This document shows, in pieces, positions 16,822 through 24,932 of a stretch of 64,000 bases of DNA. The number at the start of each line of letters is the position of its first letter. Positions within the stretch are counted from its first letter, which is position 1. Origin of the DNA: an uncultured Kiritimatiellota bacterium (GTDB lineage Bacteria; Verrucomicrobiota; Kiritimatiellia; RFP12; DVOR01); contig CALXSF010000011.1 of NCBI GenBank assembly GCA_944391055.1, positions 20,826-84,825 of the forward strand, in the 5' to 3' direction. The notes under the pieces were generated by a model. It was given only the letters and a program-made list of their open reading frames with translations. It was not told where the DNA came from and searched no databases. A program made the translations under genes and the position numbers.

Positions 16822-17211
16822 ATGAAGTTGATAGCACAGGCCGCGCCGGCCGCGCAGACCACGGCGGCCACGACCACCACGACGACGGAACCCGCCCCCG
16901 CGGCGGCCGAGGGCACGCCCCCCCCGCAGGGCGGCATGGGAAGCACGCTGATCTTCATCGTGCTGCTCTTCGGCATCTTCTACTTCATGATGATCCGCCC
17001 GCAGCAGCGCAAGGAAAAGGAACGCCAGAAGATGATCGCCGAGCTCCGCGCCGGGCGGAAGGTCTCCTTCGCCGGCGGCCTCATCGGCACCATCAAGGAA
17101 GCCCGGGAGCAGACCTTCCTCATCGAGCTGTGCCCCGGGACGACGGTGGAGGTGGCGCGCGGTGCCGTGGCGGCGGCCATCGAAGAGCCCGCCGCCGAAG
17201 GGACGAAGTGA
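16822..17211 (+). CDS. yajC: preprotein translocase subunit YajC
   Basis: A 129-residue inner-membrane protein that joins SecDF and YidC in the Sec holotranslocon. A Thr/Ala/Pro-rich N-terminus (about 1-38) precedes one transmembrane helix (STLIFIVLLFGIFYFMMIRP, about 41-60) and the diagnostic RPQQRKEKERQKMI segment. A small cytoplasmic domain (AGGLIGTIKE, the usual VTxGGIxGxV region) follows. The long Thr run at 13-22 is unusual. An AAGGAACG Shine-Dalgarno precedes the ATG. The stop lies 30 bases before secDF, an arrangement conserved in many bacteria. Confidence 0.93.
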   Translation: MKLIAQAAPAAQTTAATTTTTTEPAPAAAEGTPPPQGGMGSTLIFIVLLFGIFYFMMIRPQQRKEKERQKMIAELRAGRKVSFAGGLIGTIKEAREQTFLIELCPGTTVEVARGAVAAAIEEPAAEGTK

Positions 17212-17241
17212 TTTCGACGCAGACAGACAGCGGAGCGGACG

Positions 17242-19884
17242 ATGCTGAACTTTAAGGACTTGGACACGCCCAGCCTCATCAAATGGGCGATTTTGGCCGT
17301 CTTGGCGGCCTTCTCGTGCTATGTCACCTTCCCGGCCAAGGAAAAGGTGCGCCTCGGGCTGGACCTTCAGGGCGGCACCAGCTTCACCGTGCAGATCGAC
17401 GAGGCGAAGCTGACCGAGGACCTCAAGGCCCAGGGCTTCGCCGCCGCCGGCGTCACCCCCGAGACGGCCACCCCCGAGCAGATCGCCCAGATCGAAAGCA
17501 AGGCCAAGGCCGACGCCCAGGCCGCGATGACCGACGCCGACGACCTCACCCTCGAGGTGCTCCGCAAGCGCATCGACGCCATCGGCACCAACGAGCCCAT
17601 CATCGCCAAGGCCAACGGCCACCGCATCCTCATCCAGATCCCCGGCGCCGACGCCGCCAAGGCCCGCGCCGCCGAGGAGAGCGTCAAATCCGCCGCCTTC
17701 CTCGCCTTCCGCCTCGTCCACCGCGACAACGACAGCCTCTCCCGCGCGGTGCTCGACTCCAACCGCACGCCCGCGGGCTTCGTGCGCAGCAACTGCGACG
17801 GGCGCGACTGCTTCGTCCGCGGCGACGACTACGCCGCGCTCTCGGCCGAGCCCGACTTCATGGTGAAGCTGGGCCGCTTCGCCGCCCCCTCCGCCCTCTA
17901 TGAGTGCGTGATGGAGGAGATTGGGCGCGACCCCGCCGGGCGCGTGGCCTACGTGCCCTGCTTCGTCTCGCGCAGCCAGAGCACCACCGTCAGCGGCTCC
18001 ACCGTCACCCGCGCCACCCCGAACCGCAACACGATGACCGGCAAGACGGTCGTCGACGTCGAGTTCGACAGCGAGGGCGCCAGGGCCTTCGCCCGCATCA
18101 CCGGCAACTACGTAGGCCGCCAGCTCGCCATCATCCTCGACGACGTGGTGCGTTCCGCCCCCGTCCTCCGCTCCGAGATCACCGACGGCCGCTGCGAGAT
18201 CTCCGGCAACTTCGACTGGAAGAGCGCCACCGAGCTCGCCGGCGTGCTGAACGCCGGCGCCCTCAAGGCCCCCATCCGCATCATCGAGACCCGCTCCGTC
18301 TCCCCCAGCCTGGGCCAGGAGGCCATCTCCAAGGGCGCGCTCGCCAGCGCCATCGGCGTGGTGGCGGTCTTCGCCTTCATGATCTTCTACTACCTCTTCT
18401 GCGGCATCATCGCCGACGTGGCCCTTCTCCTCAACGTCATCCTCTGGCCCGCCGGCATGATCATCGCCAGCGGCATCATGAGCGTCTTCATCACCGACGG
18501 CACCGGCTCCACCTCCCTTGGGCAGCTGCCGGTGCTCACCCTCCCGGGCATCGCCGGCCTGGTCCTCTCCGTCGGCATGGCGGTGGACGCCAACGTGCTC
18601 ATCTTCGAGCGGATGCGCGAGGAGTTCCGCCTGGGCAAGACCGCCAAGGCCGCCGTGGCCGCGGGCTACGAGCGCGCCTTCCTGGCCATCTTCGACTCCA
18701 ACCTCACCACCCTCATCACCGGCGTCATCCTCTTCATCTTCGGCTCCGGCCCCATCCGCGGCTTCGCCGTCACCCTCTGCGGCGGCATCATCATCTCGAT
18801 GTTCACCGCGCTGGTCGTCACCCGCCTCATCTTCAACCTCATCGTCCAGGACACCACCAAGCCCTACAAGATGCTCCAGTGGGTGCCCGAGACCATCAAC
18901 TTCGACTTCCTCCGGTGGGCAAAGCCCCTTGCCCTCGCCGCCCTCGCCGTCATCGTCGTCACCGTCGGGCTCTTCCTCTTCCGCGCCACGAAGAACCCCT
19001 CCAGCGTCATGGCGGTGGACTTCACCGGCGGCCTCTCCCTGCTCTATGAGGCCACCCTCAAGTCCGACGGCTCGAACGTCGCCCTCGACCCCGACCAGGT
19101 CCGCGCCATCGTCGACGGCATCGAAGGCATCTCCGACCCCACCGTCCAGAACGCCACCGCCGAGAACGGCAAGATCCAGACCCTCGTCAAGACCGCCGTC
19201 ACCGAGGTCAAGGGCAAGGACGGCCAGACGATCGCCTCCGAGGAGGCCATCCGCCGCGCCATCGACGAGGCCACCCCCGACTACAACGTCGTCATGGTCA
19301 GCCGCGACCAGGTCGGCTCCCAGATCGGCTCCGAGCTCAAGCGCGACGCCGTCTGGTCCATCGCCCTCTCCCTCATCATGATCATCGCCTACGTCTCCTT
19401 CCGCTTCCAGTTCGGCTTCGCCCTCGGCGGCGTCGTCGCCCTGGCGCACGACGCGCTGATCACCCTGGGCGTCTACACCCTCTGCGGCAACCAGGTCAGC
19501 CTCACCACCGTCGCCGCGCTCCTCACCATCGTCGGCTACTCCATCAACGACACCATCGTGGCCTACGACCGCGTGCGCGAAATCATGGCCCGCGAGCCCG
19601 ACCTCGACTTCCCCACCGCCATCCGCAAGGGCCTCAACCAGACCCTCAGCCGCACCCTCCTCACCACCCTCTCCACCCTCATGCCCGTGGCCGCGCTCTA
19701 CTTCTTCGGCGGCGCCGCCATGCACGACTTCGCCTTCGCGCTCTTCGTGGGCATGGTGGCCGGCACCTACTCCACGCTCTTCATCGCCCCCTTGGTGACG
19801 GTGGCGTGGTACCGCGGCAAGCGCCCCCTCACCGCCGAGCAGCGCGCCGCCGCCCGCGCCGCCAAGCTCGCCGCCAAGCCCTGA
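17242..19884 (+). CDS. secDF: fused protein translocase subunit SecDF
   Basis: An 880-residue fusion of SecD and SecF, which use the proton gradient to drive late steps of protein export. The SecD half has an N-terminal helix, the [11 protein letters not shown] motif, a large periplasmic domain (about 40-370) with an Asn/Ser/Thr-rich insertion ([17 protein letters not shown]) and the [22 protein letters not shown] motif in its membrane part. The SecF half starts around residue 560, with [12 protein letters not shown] and [17 protein letters not shown]. Twelve transmembrane helices are expected. Fusion is known in several phyla. The start has a GCGGACG leader and is 30 bases after yajC. A tRNA-Ser gene begins 6 bases after its stop. 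Confidence 0.96.
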   Translation: MLNFKDLDTPSLIKWAILAVLAAFSCYVTFPAKEKVRLGLDLQGGTSFTVQIDEAKLTEDLKAQGFAAAGVTPETATPEQIAQIESKAKADAQAAMTDADDLTLEVLRKRIDAIGTNEPIIAKANGHRILIQIPGADAAKARAAEESVKSAAFLAFRLVHRDNDSLSRAVLDSNRTPAGFVRSNCDGRDCFVRGDDYAALSAEPDFMVKLGRFAAPSALYECVMEEIGRDPAGRVAYVPCFVSRSQSTTVSGSTVTRATPNRNTMTGKTVVDVEFDSEGARAFARITGNYVGRQLAIILDDVVRSAPVLRSEITDGRCEISGNFDWKSATELAGVLNAGALKAPIRIIETRSVSPSLGQEAISKGALASAIGVVAVFAFMIFYYLFCGIIADVALLLNVILWPAGMIIASGIMSVFITDGTGSTSLGQLPVLTLPGIAGLVLSVGMAVDANVLIFERMREEFRLGKTAKAAVAAGYERAFLAIFDSNLTTLITGVILFIFGSGPIRGFAVTLCGGIIISMFTALVVTRLIFNLIVQDTTKPYKMLQWVPETINFDFLRWAKPLALAALAVIVVTVGLFLFRATKNPSSVMAVDFTGGLSLLYEATLKSDGSNVALDPDQVRAIVDGIEGISDPTVQNATAENGKIQTLVKTAVTEVKGKDGQTIASEEAIRRAIDEATPDYNVVMVSRDQVGSQIGSELKRDAVWSIALSLIMIIAYVSFRFQFGFALGGVVALAHDALITLGVYTLCGNQVSLTTVAALLTIVGYSINDTIVAYDRVREIMAREPDLDFPTAIRKGLNQTLSRTLLTTLSTLMPVAALYFFGGAAMHDFAFALFVGMVAGTYSTLFIAPLVTVAWYRGKRPLTAEQRAAARAAKLAAKP

Positions 19885-19890
19885 GCCCAA

Positions 19891-19978
19891 GGAGGGGTGG
19901 CAGAGCGGTCGAATGCGGCGGTCTTGAAAACCGTTGAGCCGCGAGGCTCCGGGGGTTCGAATCCCTCCCCCTCCGCCA
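19891..19978 (+). tRNA. tRNA-Ser(TGA)
   Basis: A class II tRNA of 88 bases with encoded CCA. The acceptor is GGAGGGG/CCCCTCC with discriminator G, the anticodon loop CTTGAAA on CGGT/ACCG gives TGA, and the variable arm is long (TTGAGCCGCGAGGCTCC). It starts 6 bases after the secDF stop with no promoter between, so it is probably cut from the yajC-secDF transcript. Confidence 0.97.
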
Positions 19979-19984
19979 CAAACC

Positions 19985-20015
19985 AAAGCCCCCGGCGCCG
20001 CCGGGGGCTTTTTTC
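19985..20015 (+). terminator. terminator of yajC-secDF-tRNA-Ser
   Basis: AAAGCCCCCGGC and GCCGGGGGCTTT form a 12-bp stem with a 3-base loop, followed by TTT. Confidence 0.9.
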
Positions 20016-20055
20016 GCGCCCCGGCCCGACCGGGGTCGGCGGGCGCAAAAAGATG

Positions 20056-20085
20056 TTGACTTCCAGGGGCCGGGTGTGCTATCTT
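20056..20085 (+). promoter_or_regulatory. promoter of the candidate ncRNA
   Basis: TTGACT (20056-20061) and TATCTT (20080-20085) are 18 bases apart, with TGTGC directly before the -10. Confidence 0.65.
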
Positions 20086-20090
20086 TCAAG

Positions 20091-20230
20091 GCGGTCAATG
20101 CGGGACTACTCCACCCCACCACCACCCGCATTGGCCCTGGGCCGGAGGCCCTCCGTCAGGTATGCCGATTCCTTCCCCCACCCGAATCGGGCAGATTAGA
20201 CCACGGAGGATTCCCTCCGGCCCCCTTTTT
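20091..20230 (+). ncRNA. candidate structured non-coding RNA upstream of hrpA
   Basis: Between a strong promoter and the separate hrpA promoter lie about 140 bases with four successive hairpins. These are CAATGCGGG/CCCGCATTG (20096-20133), GGGCC/GGCCC (20139-20151), CCGATTC/GAATCGG (20165-20190) and CGGAGG/CCTCCG (20204-20219), the last followed by a C-rich stretch and TTTTT (20226-20230). hrpA has its own TATAAT box after this, so the RNA looks like an independent transcript. I do not recognise it as 6S, 4.5S, tmRNA or RNase P. The final hairpin is an imperfect terminator because six bases separate it from the T run. A leader of hrpA read through from this promoter is the alternative. Confidence 0.5.
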
Positions 20231-20245
20231 CGCCCTCCGCGCACG

Positions 20246-20254
20246 TGCTATAAT
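20246..20254 (+). promoter_or_regulatory. extended -10 promoter of hrpA
   Basis: TGCTATAAT, with TATAAT at 20249-20254, ends 7 bases before the hrpA ATG; there is no Shine-Dalgarno, so a leaderless mRNA is predicted. Confidence 0.65.
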
Positions 20255-20261
20255 CCCGCCC

Positions 20262-23200
20262 ATGACCGCCCGCCTCTCCATCCCGCCCGAACTGCCGATC
20301 GCCGCCCATGCGCAGGCGCTCCTCGCCTCCCTGCGCGACAACCCCGTCACCATCGTCTGCGGCGACACCGGCAGCGGCAAGACCACCCAGCTGCCGAAGC
20401 TCGCCCACCTGGCCCGCCCCGGCGCGCGCGGGCTCATCGGCGTCACCCAGCCCCGGCGCCTGGCCGCCGTGGCGATGGCGCGGCGCCTGGCCGAGGAGGT
20501 GGGCTCGCCCCTCGGGGGGCTGGTGGGCTATCAGCACCGCTTCGAGCGCAAAACCTCGGCGCAGACCCGCTTCAAGCTGATGACCGACGGCATCCTGCTG
20601 GCCGAGACGCGCGACGACCCGCTCTTCCGCCGCTACGCCACGCTGATCATCGACGAGGCCCACGAGCGCTCCCTCAACATCGACTTCCTCCTTGGCCTCC
20701 TGCGCCGCGCCCTGCCGCGCCGCCCCGACCTGCGCGTGGTCGTCTCCTCCGCCACCCTCGACGCGGAGCGCTTCGCGGACTTCTTCGGCGGCGCGCCCGT
20801 GATCACCATCCCCGGGCGCCTGTACCCCATCGAGACCGTCTGGCTGCCGGAGGGGGAGGACGAGGAGGACGACCTGCCGCGCCGCGTCGCCGACGCCGTC
20901 GACCTGCTGGGCCCCGAGAGCGGCGACATCCTCGTCTTCCTCCCCGGCGAGCGCGACATCCGCGAGTGCATGGCCTTCCTGGAGGGGCGGCGCCTGCCGC
21001 GCACCGAGTGCCTGCCCCTGCTGGCCAGCCTGCCGCCCGGCGAGCAGGCGCGCGCCTTCCGGCCCTCCGCCAACCGGCGCATCGTGCTGGCCACGAACGT
21101 CGCCGAGACCTCCGTCACCATCCCCGGCATCCGCGCGGTCATCGACTCCGGCCTGGCGCGCATCCGGCGCTACTCGCCCCAGCGGCACGTCCAGACCCTG
21201 CGCGTCGAGCCCATCAGCCAAGCCAGCGCCCGCCAGCGCATGGGGCGCTGCGGCCGCGTCGGCCCCGGCACGTGCGTCCGCCTCTACTCCCAGGAGGACT
21301 ACGCCCGGCGCGAGGCCCACACCGCCCCCGAGATCCGGCGCACCGCCCTGGCCGGCGTCATCCTCACCATGGCCGACCACCGCTTCGGGCGCATCGAGGA
21401 CTTCCCCTTCATCGAGCCCCCCGCCGGCGCCGCCGTCCGCGAGGGCTACCGCGAGCTGCTGGAGCTCGGCGCCCTGCGCCGCGACGCCTCGGGCGAAGGC
21501 TTCGCCCTCACCGGCATCGGCCGCGCCCTCGCGGCCTTCCCGGTCGAGCCCCGCTTCGCGCGCATCCTCCTGGCCGCCGAGAGCGAGCAATGCCTCCGCG
21601 ACGCCCTGACCGTCGTCGCCGCGCTCGCCTGCGACGACCCGCTCCTGCGCCCCCTCGACAAGGCCGCGCAGGCCGACCAGCAGCACGCGCGCTTCCGCTG
21701 CCCCAACAGCGACTTCTCCGGGCGCCTCCGCCTCTGGGCCTGGTGGAACGACGCCTCCCAGGGCGTCAGCGAGACCCAGCGCCGCCGCCGCTGCAAGGCC
21801 GCCTTCGTCAGCTACCCCAAGATGCGCGAATGGGCCAACGTCCGCGCGCAGCTCCTGGATCTCTGCGTCGAGCGCCGCCTCCATGCCGACGACGCGCGCG
21901 GGGGCGAGGCCGGGCTCCACCGCGCCCTCCTCTGCGGCCTGCTCTCCCGGATCGGCCATTACGACCGCGAGGCGCGCGACTACCGCGGCGCCTTCGCCGT
22001 CCGCTTCGCCCTCTTCCCCGGCTCCGCCCTCGCCAAGGCCGAGCGCCGCGAGCGCGGGCGCCCCGCCCCGCCCGCCCCCGCCCGGAAGCCCCGGGGCGAC
22101 GTGCTCCCGGAATCCCGCGAATGGGTGCTCGCCGGCGAGCTTGTCGAGACCTCCCGCCTCTTCGGGCGCACCTGCGCCTGCATCGACCCGGCGTGGGTCG
22201 AGCCCATCGCCGGCCCCCTCTGCAAAATCCACCGCCACTCCGCCTTCTGGGATCCCGACCACGGCTTCGTCCGCGTCCACGAGGACGTCACCCTCTTCGG
22301 CCTGCCCCTCGCCAAGGGGCGGCTCCGGGATCTTTCGCGGATCGACCCCGAGGCCGCCCGCCGCTTCTTCATCGCCGACGCCCTCGCCGTCCCCGACGCC
22401 CTGCGCAACCCGCCCCCCTGGCTCCGCGCCAACTGGGAGCGCCAGCGACTCCTCGAGCAGCTCACCGCCCTGCGCCGCGACGCCCGCGACACCCTGCGCG
22501 AGGCGCTCCTGGCCTTCTACGAGGCCCGCCTGCCCCACGACGTCTGCAACGCCCCCGGCCTGCGCAAGTGCCCCCCGCTCCCGCTCGAGGGCCCCGCCTT
22601 CGACGTCGACGCCGCCAGCCTCCGCGACTTCCCCCAGACGCTCACCGTCGCCGGGCACGCCTTCCCCCTCGTCTACCGGCACGACCCGCAGGCCCCCGAC
22701 GACGGCGTCACGCTCGTCGCCGACCCCGAGCACCTGCCCCTGCTCCGGGGGTTCCACGCCGAATGGCTCGTCCCCGGCCTCCTGCCCGAGAAGGTGCTCT
22801 GGCTGCTCAACGCCCTGCCCAGCCGCGTCCGCCACGTCCTCGGCCCCCTCCCCGAGCTTCAGGCCCTCGTCCTCTCCCGCGCCAAGCCCTACGCGCGCCC
22901 CCTCTCCGAGACGCTCTTCCGCATCCTGCGCGACGAGAAGGGCGTCCGCGTCGACGAGACCCCTTGGGAGGAGGATCGCCTCCCGGCGCACCTGCGCATG
23001 AACTTCCGCGTCGAACGCGACGGCGAGGTGCTCGGGCAAGGCCGCAACCTCGCGCCGCTCCTCGACCTCTTCGCCCCCCAAAGCGCGGCGCCCGCGCCCC
23101 CCGCCGCCGCCCTCGCCGACCCCGCGCAGGCCCGCCTCGCCCACCGGCGCGAATGCCTTGCCGGGCTCCGGGGCTTCCTCGGCGCCCACGCCAAGACCCT

Positions 23201-23846
23201 CGAGACGCTCCCCTCCGTCCCGCAGAACGTCCGCGCCTTCGCCCAGGCCGCCGCCATCGACCTGCCCCGCCTGGGCCGCGAGCTCCTCGACCGCGCCCTC
23301 GAGGCGGTCTTCCTCGACGACCTGCCGCCCGACGCGGACGCCCTCCGCGCCCGCTACGCCGCGCGCAGGCCCCGCCTCCAGAACACGCTCACCCTCCTCC
23401 GCCGCCAGACCCTCCACGTCCTCGCCGAGACCGCCCGCCTTGAGCAGGCCGCGCAAAGCGCCACCGGCGTCTACCCCGAGACGCTCGAGGACGTCCAGGA
23501 CCAACTCGCCTGGCTCGTCTACGACGGCTTCGTCGCCGCCACCCCGCCCGAGTGGCTCGAACGCCTCCCCCTGCTCCTCGAAGGCGTCGCCGACCGCCTC
23601 GGGCGCGCCCGCGCCAACCCCGCCGCCGACCGCCGCAAACTCCAGACGCTCCTGCCCCTCTGGCAGCGCTGGCGCGACTTCGTCGCCCTCGCCAAGAAGC
23701 CCCGCCACGACCCCCGCGCCCTCTCCGACTACCGCTGGGCCATCGAGTCCCTGCGCCTGCTCACCTTCTGCCCCACCCTGCCCGCGCCCACCCACCCCAC
23801 CGCCAAATCCCTCGACGCCCTCTGGTCCGCCGTCCTCAATCCCTAG
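20262..23846 (+). CDS. hrpA: ATP-dependent RNA helicase HrpA
   Basis: A 1194-residue DEAH-box helicase, near the usual 1200-1300 of HrpA. Motif I is GDTGSGKTT (34-42), motif II DEAH (131-134), motif III SSATLD, motif V TNVAETSVTI and motif VI QRMGRCGRVGPGTC. Winged-helix, ratchet and the long C-terminal DUF3418 region follow (from about residue 590), as in E. coli HrpA, which rescues collided or stalled ribosomes. It acts on RNA in the cytoplasm. The ATG was chosen because the protein then starts shortly before the helicase core and sits just after TATAAT. Longer upstream readings run through the ncRNA and are rejected. It is single, with the vWA gene 42 bases downstream. Confidence 0.95.
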   Translation: MTARLSIPPELPIAAHAQALLASLRDNPVTIVCGDTGSGKTTQLPKLAHLARPGARGLIGVTQPRRLAAVAMARRLAEEVGSPLGGLVGYQHRFERKTSAQTRFKLMTDGILLAETRDDPLFRRYATLIIDEAHERSLNIDFLLGLLRRALPRRPDLRVVVSSATLDAERFADFFGGAPVITIPGRLYPIETVWLPEGEDEEDDLPRRVADAVDLLGPESGDILVFLPGERDIRECMAFLEGRRLPRTECLPLLASLPPGEQARAFRPSANRRIVLATNVAETSVTIPGIRAVIDSGLARIRRYSPQRHVQTLRVEPISQASARQRMGRCGRVGPGTCVRLYSQEDYARREAHTAPEIRRTALAGVILTMADHRFGRIEDFPFIEPPAGAAVREGYRELLELGALRRDASGEGFALTGIGRALAAFPVEPRFARILLAAESEQCLRDALTVVAALACDDPLLRPLDKAAQADQQHARFRCPNSDFSGRLRLWAWWNDASQGVSETQRRRRCKAAFVSYPKMREWANVRAQLLDLCVERRLHADDARGGEAGLHRALLCGLLSRIGHYDREARDYRGAFAVRFALFPGSALAKAERRERGRPAPPAPARKPRGDVLPESREWVLAGELVETSRLFGRTCACIDPAWVEPIAGPLCKIHRHSAFWDPDHGFVRVHEDVTLFGLPLAKGRLRDLSRIDPEAARRFFIADALAVPDALRNPPPWLRANWERQRLLEQLTALRRDARDTLREALLAFYEARLPHDVCNAPGLRKCPPLPLEGPAFDVDAASLRDFPQTLTVAGHAFPLVYRHDPQAPDDGVTLVADPEHLPLLRGFHAEWLVPGLLPEKVLWLLNALPSRVRHVLGPLPELQALVLSRAKPYARPLSETLFRILRDEKGVRVDETPWEEDRLPAHLRMNFRVERDGEVLGQGRNLAPLLDLFAPQSAAPAPPAAALADPAQARLAHRRECLAGLRGFLGAHAKTLETLPSVPQNVRAFAQAAAIDLPRLGRELLDRALEAVFLDDLPPDADALRARYAARRPRLQNTLTLLRRQTLHVLAETARLEQAAQSATGVYPETLEDVQDQLAWLVYDGFVAATPPEWLERLPLLLEGVADRLGRARANPAADRRKLQTLLPLWQRWRDFVALAKKPRHDPRALSDYRWAIESLRLLTFCPTLPAPTHPTAKSLDALWSAVLNP

Positions 23847-23888
23847 ACGGCCCCGCGTGTGCTACACTATGCGGCGAGAGGAGTGACG

Positions 23889-24932
23889 ATGATTGATTTG
23901 GCGTTCCCTTGGGCATTGGTGTTGCTGGCGCCGTGGGCTGTGGCGGCGTGGCGGGCGCTGCGCACGGCGCGCCCGCGGGGGGCGGTCTTCGCGGGGGCCT
24001 CGGCCCGGCTGGGCGGCGCGGGCGTCTCGTGGCGGGCGCGGGCGTGCCGGGCGCTGCCCTTCGTCTTCCTGGCGGGCGCGCTGGCGCTCATCGTCGGCGC
24101 CGCCGGCCCGCGGCGCGTCCTGGCGCGCGAGGTGCGCGCCTCCGACGCGCTGGCGGTCATGATGGCCGTGGACGTCTCGGGCTCCATGCGCGGGCTGGAT
24201 CTCAGCGAGGGCCGGTGGGACGCCACGCGCCTGGACGTGGTCAAGCGCCTTTTCCGCGACTTCGTGGCCCGGCGCCCCGGCGACCTGATCGGCCTGGTGA
24301 CCTTCGGCGGCTACGCCAGCGTCCGCGCCCCCCTCACCGCCGACCACCGCGCGCTGGGGCACACCTTGGCGGGCGTAGAGATCCCCGGCGGCGAGGACGG
24401 GCTCGACGCGCAGGGCCGCCCCGTCCCCGACGAGGAGTTGCTCACCGCCATCGGCGACGGCCTCTCCGTCGCCCTCCTCCGCCTCAAGGACGCCGAGCCC
24501 AAGACCAAGATCGTCATCCTTCTCTCCGACGGCGAAAGCAACGTCGGCGCCGTCACGCCCCTCGAGGCCGCCCGCGCCGCCAAGGCGCTCGGCGTCCGCG
24601 TCTACACCATCGGCGTCGGCTCCGACGGCCCCACCAAGATCTGGGCGCGCGACCTCCGCGGCGCCAAGGTCCTCGCCGACGTCCGCATGACCCTCGACGA
24701 GGCCACCCTCAAGGCCATCGCCGAGGAGACCGGCGGCCTCTACGCCAACGTCCGCTCCCCCGAGGCCCTCGAGGCCTTCCTCGGCCGCGTCGCCGAATTG
24801 GAGACCACCCGCGTGGAGCGCCAGGTCTACGCCCGCTTCCGCGGCGCGGCCCGCCCCTGGCTCCTCGCCGGCGGCGCCCTCTGCCTCGTGGCCGCCTGCG
24901 CCCTCACCGCCCTGCTCAGGAGACCTTTGTGA
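23889..24932 (+). CDS. BatA-like von Willebrand factor A membrane protein
   Basis: A 347-residue protein with the BatA layout. Two N-terminal transmembrane helices (about 5-18 and 57-77) are followed by a vWA domain and a C-terminal helix (about 322-342). The MIDAS metal site DVSGS starts at Asp95 and is completed by a Thr region near GLVTFGGYA and the LSDGESN loop. Such proteins usually sit in aerotolerance (bat) operons with a MoxR ATPase, but none is visible here, so the role is open. The ATG at 23889 follows GAGAGGAG with good spacing; the promoter TGTGCTACACT lies about 20 bases upstream. It overlaps the next gene (GTGA). Confidence 0.85.
   Translation: MIDLAFPWALVLLAPWAVAAWRALRTARPRGAVFAGASARLGGAGVSWRARACRALPFVFLAGALALIVGAAGPRRVLAREVRASDALAVMMAVDVSGSMRGLDLSEGRWDATRLDVVKRLFRDFVARRPGDLIGLVTFGGYASVRAPLTADHRALGHTLAGVEIPGGEDGLDAQGRPVPDEELLTAIGDGLSVALLRLKDAEPKTKIVILLSDGESNVGAVTPLEAARAAKALGVRVYTIGVGSDGPTKIWARDLRGAKVLADVRMTLDEATLKAIAEETGGLYANVRSPEALEAFLGRVAELETTRVERQVYARFRGAARPWLLAGGALCLVAACALTALLRRPL

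Noticed and set aside
20091..20230. 6S RNA, SRP RNA, tmRNA or RNase P RNA
   Set aside because: No conserved SRP GGAAG/AGCA loop, no tRNA-like ends and no RNase P core are visible; length and hairpin order do not fit.
20076..20261. N-terminal extension of HrpA from 20076
   Set aside because: The extension overlaps the hairpin-rich region and has no helicase-family similarity; the TATAAT at 20249 lies inside it.
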